Source of the DNA: CAIKMD01 sp035277525
GTDB taxonomy: Bacteria > Pseudomonadota > Alphaproteobacteria > ATCC43930 > CGMCC-115725
Length of the DNA stretch: 11,215 nucleotides
Direction: 5' to 3'
Assembly: GCA_035277525.1 (NCBI GenBank)
Contig: DATEKH010000151.1
Span: 1-11,215 of the forward strand
The position numbers and the translations under genes were made by a program. The notes under the pieces are model-generated. The model was not told the DNA's origin and did not search any database. It saw only the letters and a program-made list of their open reading frames with translations. Below, piece after piece: positions 6,284 through 11,215 of this stretch (position 1 is its first letter; each line of letters starts with the position of its first letter).

Positions 6284-8506
6284 TCATCCCCCCGGCATCG
6301 GCCCGGCGAGGCGCGCGGGATCGAGCCGCACCTGAAACCAGGCGATGCCCCAATGAAGATTGGGTCCAGTGGCGCGCCCGGTCGCGCCGAGCGTGCCGAT
6401 GACCTGGCCCTGCTTGACCGTCTCGCCTTTTTTGACCGCGAGCGAGGCAAGGTGAACGTAAACGCTCGACAGCCCATAACCGTGATCGATCATGACTGTG
6501 CCGCCGGTCAGGAAAAAATCCGGCGCGGCGAGCGTCACCTTTCCGGCAAGGCTCGCCTTGATCGGTGTCCCCGCCGGCGCCGCGATATCGACACCGGTAT
6601 GCGGCGCGTGCGGCACGCCGTCGAGCACGGTTTGACTGCCGAAAACACCGCTGATCTTGCCGATGACGGGCCATAGCGGCTTCCCCTCGAAGGCGAGCGC
6701 GTTGCTGTCGATCGCGCGCGCCGCGCTGGCGAGCAGCTCTTCCTTCTTGATGCGTGCAAGCTCGGCCGGCGCGGGCGTGACCATGTCCTCGGGCAGGCCC
6801 TCGATGCGGCGGACATCCCACTGCCGGGCCGCGACCGCGAGCACGCGGTGCGCGCGCGTGCCGTCGGCGTAAACGACATCGAGCACCGCCTCGCCTGGCG
6901 CGTCGCGGCCGAAGCCGAAGATGAAAGCGCCATCGGGCGCGATGCGGACGGGCTTGCCGTCGAGCGTCACCTCAGCGCCGCGCTCGACCCGCCCGCGCAT
7001 GAGCCCGCCCTGCTCGGGCGTGCCAGTGAGCGCGAGCGTGCCGGCCTTGGCGGCGCCGCCAATGAGAAGCAACGCGAAGACGAGGCCCAGCAGCTTTCCC
7101 TGAGCCGGCGGCGGCGCTTTCGGCTTGCTGCGCTTTGGCGCGCCATCCGCGGTCGCGCCCACCTTGCCGTCGTGGAATTCGAGCGTCAGCGCCGCGCCCG
7201 GCGCGATCTCAGCGGCGCTGGTGACGAGCTTGCCCTCGGCGGAGACGATGGCGTAGCCATCCTCGAGCTTGCGATGGATCGCATCGAAGCAGGTCTGCAA
7301 CCGCGCCATCGCGCTCTCGACGCGCTCGCGGCGACGCTCGAGCAGGCGGATAGCGGCGGCATGAAGGCGCGGCGGCAGATGCTCGAGCCGTTCGCGCGCG
7401 CGCACGATTGGGGCGTTGAGCGCGGCGGGGCTGATACGGCTCGCCGCGGCATCGAGCCGCGCGCGGTCGGCACGAATGAGATGCCTCAGCGCGGCGATCA
7501 AGCGCTCGGCGCGATCGTCGAGGCGCTGCATGGCATTGCCGATCAACCCTGCGGGATCCGGCAGGCCGCGGCCAAGCCCCGCGACATGATTGCGCCGCTC
7601 GGCAAGGAAGCGCGCAAAGCCGTTCGACAGGCGCAGCACCTTGGCTTGCACCTCGGCGATCAGCTCGGAGCGCACCGGCACCGCCATCTCGGCCGCCGCG
7701 GTCGGTGTCGGCGCGCGCTTGTCGGCGGCGAAATCGATCAGCGTGGTGTCGGTCTCGTGCCCGACGGCCGAGATCAGCGGGATCGCCGAGGCGGCTGCGG
7801 CGCGCACCACAACCTCCTCGTTGAACGCCATCAGATCCTCGAGGCTGCCGCCGCCGCGCGCGACGATCAGAAGATCGGGACGCGGCACGACGCCGCCAGG
7901 CCTCAAGGCGTTGAAGCCGGCGATTGCCGCCGCCACTTGTGCAGCGGCACTCTCGCCCTGGACCGCGACCGGCCAGACCAGCACCCGGCGCGGGAAGCGG
8001 TCGTCGAGGCGATGGAGAATGTCGCGGATGACCGCGCCGGTCGGCGAGGTCACGACGCCGATCACGGCGGGCAGATAAGGAAGCTGTTTCTTGCGCTCGG
8101 GCGCGAAGAGGCCTTCGGCTTCGAGCTTTTTCTTGCGCTCTTCCAGGAGCTTCAAGAGAGCGCCGATGCCGGCGAGCTCGACGCTCTCGATAACGAGCTG
8201 ATATTTCGAGCGGCCCGGGTAGGTGGTCAGCCGGCCGGCGCACACCACCTCCATCCCGTCCTCGGGCTTGAGCGACAGCCGCGCCACGGTCGGGCGCCAG
8301 ATCACCGCGTCGAGCACCGCCTCCTCGTCCTTGAGCGCCAGATAGCAATGGCCGGAGGAATGGCGCTTGAGGCCCGAGATCTCGCCGCGCACGCGGACAT
8401 AAGAGAAATTCTGCTCGACCGTGCGCTTCAAGAGCGCCGAAATTTCGCCGACCGAGTATTCGGGCGAATTGCTGCGCAAATCGGCGCGGGTGGGACTCTC
8501 GCTCAT
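6284..8506 (-). CDS. xseA: Fused reading frame: exonuclease VII large subunit (XseA) + M23/LytM-type peptidase
   Basis: One uninterrupted 740-codon frame. Residues 1-~470 are a complete XseA: an OB-fold (about 18-115), VVTSPTGAVIRDI (151-163), IVARGGGSLEDLMAFNEE (214-231), AVGHETDTTLIDFAADKRAPTPTAAAE (247-273), a helical Arg-rich segment (about 280-410) and the C-terminal beta motif GYAIVSAEGKLVTS (417-430). XseA with XseB degrades single-stranded DNA in the cytoplasm. Its usual C-terminus is reached near AQGKLL (468-473), but no stop occurs. A hydrophobic run ending AKA (472-488), a beta-rich domain (about 489-560) and an M23 domain follow, with HTGVD (636-640), VYVHL (682-686) and GPNLHWGI (714-721). 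M23 enzymes cut peptidoglycan cross-links in the periplasm. The length is ~250 residues above normal XseA. ATG 8506 is chosen because it gives the XseA N-terminus; longer frames run into the MFS gene. The product may be a true fusion, a membrane-anchored bipartite protein, or two genes joined by a lost stop or assembly error. Confidence 0.85.
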   Translation of the reverse strand: MSESPTRADLRSNSPEYSVGEISALLKRTVEQNFSYVRVRGEISGLKRHSSGHCYLALKDEEAVLDAVIWRPTVARLSLKPEDGMEVVCAGRLTTYPGRSKYQLVIESVELAGIGALLKLLEERKKKLEAEGLFAPERKKQLPYLPAVIGVVTSPTGAVIRDILHRLDDRFPRRVLVWPVAVQGESAAAQVAAAIAGFNALRPGGVVPRPDLLIVARGGGSLEDLMAFNEEVVVRAAAASAIPLISAVGHETDTTLIDFAADKRAPTPTAAAEMAVPVRSELIAEVQAKVLRLSNGFARFLAERRNHVAGLGRGLPDPAGLIGNAMQRLDDRAERLIAALRHLIRADRARLDAAASRISPAALNAPIVRARERLEHLPPRLHAAAIRLLERRRERVESAMARLQTCFDAIHRKLEDGYAIVSAEGKLVTSAAEIAPGAALTLEFHDGKVGATADGAPKRSKPKAPPPAQGKLLGLVFALLLIGGAAKAGTLALTGTPEQGGLMRGRVERGAEVTLDGKPVRIAPDGAFIFGFGRDAPGEAVLDVVYADGTRAHRVLAVAARQWDVRRIEGLPEDMVTPAPAELARIKKEELLASAARAIDSNALAFEGKPLWPVIGKISGVFGSQTVLDGVPHAPHTGVDIAAPAGTPIKASLAGKVTLAAPDFFLTGGTVMIDHGYGLSSVYVHLASLAVKKGETVKQGQVIGTLGATGRATGPNLHWGIAWFQVRLDPARLAGPMPGG
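7043..7093 (-). other. Signal-peptide/transmembrane-like segment inside the XseA-M23 frame
   Basis: Residues 472-488 of the fused frame (LLGLVFALLLIGGAAKA, then Gly) have the form of a signal peptide core with an AxA cleavage site. A basic stretch, PKRSKPK (457-463), lies before it. An N-in/C-out orientation would leave XseA in the cytoplasm and the peptidase in the periplasm. Internal starts could give a free exported peptidase. GTG at 7162 (residue 449) yields 292 residues with a normal basic n-region but has no clear Shine-Dalgarno. The rare start CTG at 7090 has AGGGA (7101-7097) six bases upstream, but then no basic n-region. No in-frame ATG lies nearby. Confidence 0.6.
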
Positions 8507-8576
8507 CGCTCGCTTGCTGGTGTCACGCGGCGGGAATAGCACGGAAGCGCGCGCCCTGTCACGACGGCGCCCGGTC

Positions 8577-9983
8577 CTACTCCGCCGGACCCGCCGCTCG
8601 ATTGAAGAGGCGCAGACAGCTGACAAGCGCGGCGACGAGCGCGATCGCCGCCGCGATCGCCAAAACGATGGTGGTTTCGGCGCCGACGGAGACGCCGAAA
8701 ATCAGGGCGACGAGCGCCGCGCCCGTGGTCTGGCCCAAGAGCCGCGCGGTGCCGAGCATGCCGCTCGCGCCGCCGCTGCGATGACGCGGCGCGGCGTTGA
8801 TGATCGCCCGATTGTTGGGCGACTGGAACAGGCCGAAGCCCAAGCCGCAAAGCGCCAGGCGCCAGACGATGTCGATCACGCCGGGATGCGGCGGCAGAAA
8901 GGCGACGAGGCCAATGGCGATCCCAAAGATGGCGAGGCCAATGCCGCCCAGCATGCCGGCCGAATAGCGATCGGCGAGCCCGCCCGAGAACGGCGCAACC
9001 ACCGCCGTCATCAGCGGCCAGGGGGTCATGAGCAGACCGGTCTCGACCGGCGAGCGGCCGAGCGAATCCTGAAAGAAAAACGGCAGCGCCACATAGGCCA
9101 TCATCTGCGCGATGAAGGAGCACACCGAGGTGGCGATCGACATGGCGAAGATCGGAATGCGCAAGAGGTCGACTGGCAGGAGCGGCCAGGCTTGCGACAG
9201 CTGGCGCCATACCAGCACGGCGCCGATCCCCAGGGCGAGGATCGCTTCGATGCCGATCGCGATAAGCGGCTCGTGGTGCCCGACGCCGTCGATGGCGGTG
9301 ATCGTCAGGCCGAAGGTCAACGCGCTGAGCGCGGCGCTGATGAAGTCGAAGCGATGCGCGCCGCGCGGCGTCTTGGGGAGCGCGCGGGCGCCGAGGAGCG
9401 CCGCAAGCCCCAACGGCACGTTGATGGCGAAAAGCCATTCCCAGGACCCGACCGACAGGATGGCGGCGGCGATGGTCGGTCCGAGCGCGGCCGAGATCGA
9501 GACGATGACGGCGTTGATGCCGATGGCGCGGCCGAGCCAGTCGCGCGGATAGATGAAGCGGACGAGCGCGGTGTTGACGCTCAGGATCCCGGCGGCGCCG
9601 AAGCCTTGGACAATGCGCGACACGCTCAAAGCGACGAGCGTATGCGACAGCGCGCAAGCGAGCGAGGCCGCGGTAAAGAGCGCGAGCCCGGCGCGATAGA
9701 CGCGGCGATATTCGCGGATCTCGCCCAGCGAGGCGAGCGGCAGCAGCGAGATCGTGATCGCCAATTGATAGGCGTTCACGATCCAGATCGACGAGGCCGG
9801 GCTTGCGCCGAGATCGGTCGCAATCGTCGGCAGCGCGACATTGGCGATCGAGCTGTCGAGCGTCGACATGGCGACCGCGAGCCCGACCGTGATGATCGCC
9901 CAATAGCGCTGCGGCAGGGGCAGCCCGTCGCCGCCCGCGCGATCGGGGCTAGTCGGCGCGGGTTTCCGAATCGGCAAGTCCAT
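8577..9983 (-). CDS. MFS transporter, DHA2 (EmrB/QacA-like, 14-helix) drug exporter family
   Basis: A 468-residue polytopic membrane protein, expected to be a proton-driven exporter in the inner membrane. The N-terminal ~25 residues are hydrophilic, followed by about 14 hydrophobic segments. DHA2 marks are TLDSSIANVALPTI (41-54) in helix 1, with Asp43; WIVNAYQLA (67-75); a motif A-like loop LGEIREYRRVYRAG (86-99); RIVQGFGAAG (123-132); and the exporter motif C region with GPTIAAAI (168-175) and WEWLFAINVPLG (181-192). The substrate cannot be inferred, and no membrane-fusion partner (EmrA-like) or regulator lies beside it. ATG 9983 is preferred: the frame extends upstream to 10073, but that stretch (MRAPRERRAS...) is Arg-rich and unlike the family. 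No strong Shine-Dalgarno is seen. It lies 70 bp upstream of the xseA frame on the same strand, so co-transcription is possible, and diverges from purD. Confidence 0.9.
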   Translation of the reverse strand: MDLPIRKPAPTSPDRAGGDGLPLPQRYWAIITVGLAVAMSTLDSSIANVALPTIATDLGASPASSIWIVNAYQLAITISLLPLASLGEIREYRRVYRAGLALFTAASLACALSHTLVALSVSRIVQGFGAAGILSVNTALVRFIYPRDWLGRAIGINAVIVSISAALGPTIAAAILSVGSWEWLFAINVPLGLAALLGARALPKTPRGAHRFDFISAALSALTFGLTITAIDGVGHHEPLIAIGIEAILALGIGAVLVWRQLSQAWPLLPVDLLRIPIFAMSIATSVCSFIAQMMAYVALPFFFQDSLGRSPVETGLLMTPWPLMTAVVAPFSGGLADRYSAGMLGGIGLAIFGIAIGLVAFLPPHPGVIDIVWRLALCGLGFGLFQSPNNRAIINAAPRHRSGGASGMLGTARLLGQTTGAALVALIFGVSVGAETTIVLAIAAAIALVAALVSCLRLFNRAAGPAE

Positions 9984-10101
9984 CGCGATACCAGAACAAA
10001 TATGCGGGTGGCAGGCTCCGCGCATCCTTCGGCAAACGGCAGCGCTCGCGCGCCGTTCCCGCGGCGCTCTCATGCCATTTCGAAGAGCTGGAGCCGGCGG
10101 C

Positions 10102-10107
10102 TATGAT
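10102..10107 (+). promoter_or_regulatory. Possible -10 element for purD
   Basis: TATGAT at 10102-10107 matches five of six bases of the sigma-70 -10 consensus. TTCGAA at 10079-10084, 17 bp upstream, is only a weak -35 (three of six). The start codon of purD is 33 bp downstream, leaving a leader of about 25 nt that contains a Shine-Dalgarno. No PurR-like operator or riboswitch-scale structure is apparent in the 156-bp divergent gap (9984-10139). Confidence 0.35.
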
Positions 10108-10125
10108 AGAGGATCGAGGGGAGCC

Positions 10126-10132
10126 GAGGGAG
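10126..10132 (+). promoter_or_regulatory. Shine-Dalgarno of purD
   Basis: GAGGGAG ends seven bases before ATG 10140. It is one of the clearest ribosome binding sites in the window and supports the chosen purD start. Confidence 0.6.
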
Positions 10133-10139
10133 CAGCGCG

Positions 10140-11215
10140 ATGCGGGTGTTGGTGGTGGGATCGGGCGGGCGCGAGCACGCGCTGTGCTGGGCGATCGCCG
10201 CCTCGCCGCTCTGCGACGCTCTTTATTGCGCACCAGGCAATCCCGGCATCGCCGCCGAAGCCCAATGCGTGCCGATCGCCGCGGCCGATCTCGACGGGAT
10301 TTTGGCCTTCTGCCGGCGCGAGCGGATCGACTTCGTCGTGGTCGGGCCAGAAGCGCCGCTGGTCGCAGGTCTGGTCGACCGGCTCGAAGAGCATGGCATC
10401 GCCGCGTTCGGGCCGAGCGCGGCGGCCGCGGCGCTCGAAGGCTCGAAAGGCTTCACCAAGGACCTCTGCGCCAAATACGGCATTCCGACCGCCGCCTATT
10501 GCCGCTTCACCGACGCCAGTGCCGCCAAAGCCTATGCGCAAGCGCAGGGCACGCCGATCGTTGTCAAGGCGGATGGGCTCGCGGCCGGCAAGGGCGTCAC
10601 GGTCGCAACGACGCTCGCCGAGGCCGAAACCGCGATCGATGACGCGCTTATCGCCAACCGCTTCGGCGCGGCGGGGGCCGAGGTGGTGATCGAGGAATTC
10701 CTCGACGGGGAAGAGGCGAGCTTCTTCGCGCTGACGGACGGCAAGGCGGCCCTGCCTCTGGCCTCGGCGCAAGATCACAAGCGCGTCGGCGACGGCGATA
10801 CCGGTCCCAACACCGGCGGCATGGGCGCCTATTCCCCGGCGCCTTGCGTGACGCAAGCGATCGAAGCCGAAGTGATGGCGCGCATCATCCGCCCGACTCT
10901 CACGGCGATGGCGAAGGAAGGCCGGCCCTATAAGGGCGTGCTCTATGCCGGCCTGATGCTGACGAAAGAGGGCCCGAAGCTCATCGAATACAATGTTCGC
11001 TTCGGCGATCCCGAATGCCAGGTGCTGCTGCCGCGCCTCAAAAGCGATCTCTTGCCCGCGCTCTTGGCGGCGCGCGACGGCGTCTTGGGCGATTTCGATC
11101 TGCGCTGGCGCGATGAAGCCGCGCTCTGCGTCGTCATGGCGGCCAAGGGCTATCCCGACGATCCGTTGCGCGGCAGCGAGATCCAGGGGCTCGAGGCGGC
11201 GCAAGCGGCCGAGCC
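10140..11215 (+). CDS. purD: Phosphoribosylamine-glycine ligase (GAR synthetase), cut by right edge
   Basis: The first 358 codons of an ATP-grasp enzyme that joins 5-phosphoribosylamine and glycine with ATP hydrolysis, the second step of de novo purine synthesis in the cytoplasm. The N-terminal domain has MRVLVVGSGGREHAL (1-15) and VVVGPEAPLVAGL (66-78). The ATP-grasp region has GSKGFTKDL (101-109), VVKADGLAAGKGV (141-153) and VIEEFLDGEEAS (183-194). The signature block ASAQDHKRVGDGDTGPNTGGMGAYSP covers 208-233, and metal-binding EYNVRFGDPECQ covers 283-294. PurD is usually about 420-430 residues, so roughly 65-70 are missing past the edge; nothing suggests a broken gene. The start ATG has a good Shine-Dalgarno, and the protein starts as expected for the family. 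It diverges from the MFS gene and shares a 156-bp gap with it. Confidence 0.97.
   Translation, partial: MRVLVVGSGGREHALCWAIAASPLCDALYCAPGNPGIAAEAQCVPIAAADLDGILAFCRRERIDFVVVGPEAPLVAGLVDRLEEHGIAAFGPSAAAAALEGSKGFTKDLCAKYGIPTAAYCRFTDASAAKAYAQAQGTPIVVKADGLAAGKGVTVATTLAEAETAIDDALIANRFGAAGAEVVIEEFLDGEEASFFALTDGKAALPLASAQDHKRVGDGDTGPNTGGMGAYSPAPCVTQAIEAEVMARIIRPTLTAMAKEGRPYKGVLYAGLMLTKEGPKLIEYNVRFGDPECQVLLPRLKSDLLPALLAARDGVLGDFDLRWRDEAALCVVMAAKGYPDDPLRGSEIQGLEAAQAAE

Noticed and set aside
6848..8539. Long plus-strand open frame (563 codons) opposite the xseA part of the fused gene.
   Set aside because: It mirrors xseA codons, has no domain signature, and the minus-strand XseA motifs are unmistakable.
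8507..8626. Forty-codon N-terminal extension of the xseA frame.
   Set aside because: It runs into the 3' end of the MFS gene and is Arg-rich; MSESPTRADL at 8506 leads directly into the conserved XseA start.
8421..10106. Long plus-strand open frame (561 codons) opposite the MFS gene, full of Arg/Asp/Glu/Gly.
   Set aside because: Low-complexity charged composition, no motif, and the opposite strand encodes a convincing 14-helix transporter.

Overview
The window is about 11.2 kb of GC-rich DNA (roughly two-thirds G+C by eye) that reads as an ordinary chromosomal segment of an alphaproteobacterium. The Rhodospirillales or a related order is my best guess. That rests on protein style (the DDGFQNP form of LpxK, a Kdo transferase of alphaproteobacterial type, a purD/xseA neighbourhood), not on a database search. 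I see no rRNA, tRNA, CRISPR array, integrase or transposase.

Layout. Positions 1-284 (minus strand) hold the N-terminal third of a YegS/DgkB-type lipid kinase that runs off the left edge. A divergent intergenic region (285-469) carries a small perfect hairpin and a possible extended -10 promoter. A compact plus-strand operon then runs from 470 to 6164: msbA (lipid A flippase), a DUF374 acyltransferase, waaA (Kdo transferase), lpxK (tetraacyldisaccharide 4'-kinase) and an lpxL/htrB-type late acyltransferase. Gaps are 3 bp or negative (overlaps of 4, 17 and 8 bp), so translational coupling is likely. Four of the five encode known steps in finishing and exporting Kdo-lipid A: 4'-phosphorylation, Kdo addition, secondary acylation and flipping across the inner membrane. 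The DUF374 protein is a probable acyltransferase of unknown substrate in the same cluster.

Positions 6165-6283 separate convergent genes and contain two tandem copies of an imperfect palindrome, with a compensatory base-pair change between them. On the minus strand, 6284-8506 is one uninterrupted reading frame joining a complete exonuclease VII large subunit (XseA) to a signal-peptide-like hydrophobic segment, a beta-rich domain and a C-terminal M23 (LytM) peptidase domain. This is the most unusual object in the window, because a cytoplasmic nuclease is joined to a module that normally works in the periplasm. Upstream of it on the same strand is a DHA2-type MFS drug exporter (8577-9983). It diverges from purD (10140 to the right edge, C-terminus missing), the GAR synthetase of purine synthesis.

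Most of the window is well-understood housekeeping. The points worth a second look are the XseA-M23 frame and its junction, an Asn in place of the first His of the M23 HxH motif, the covarying palindrome pair, and the msbA start region.
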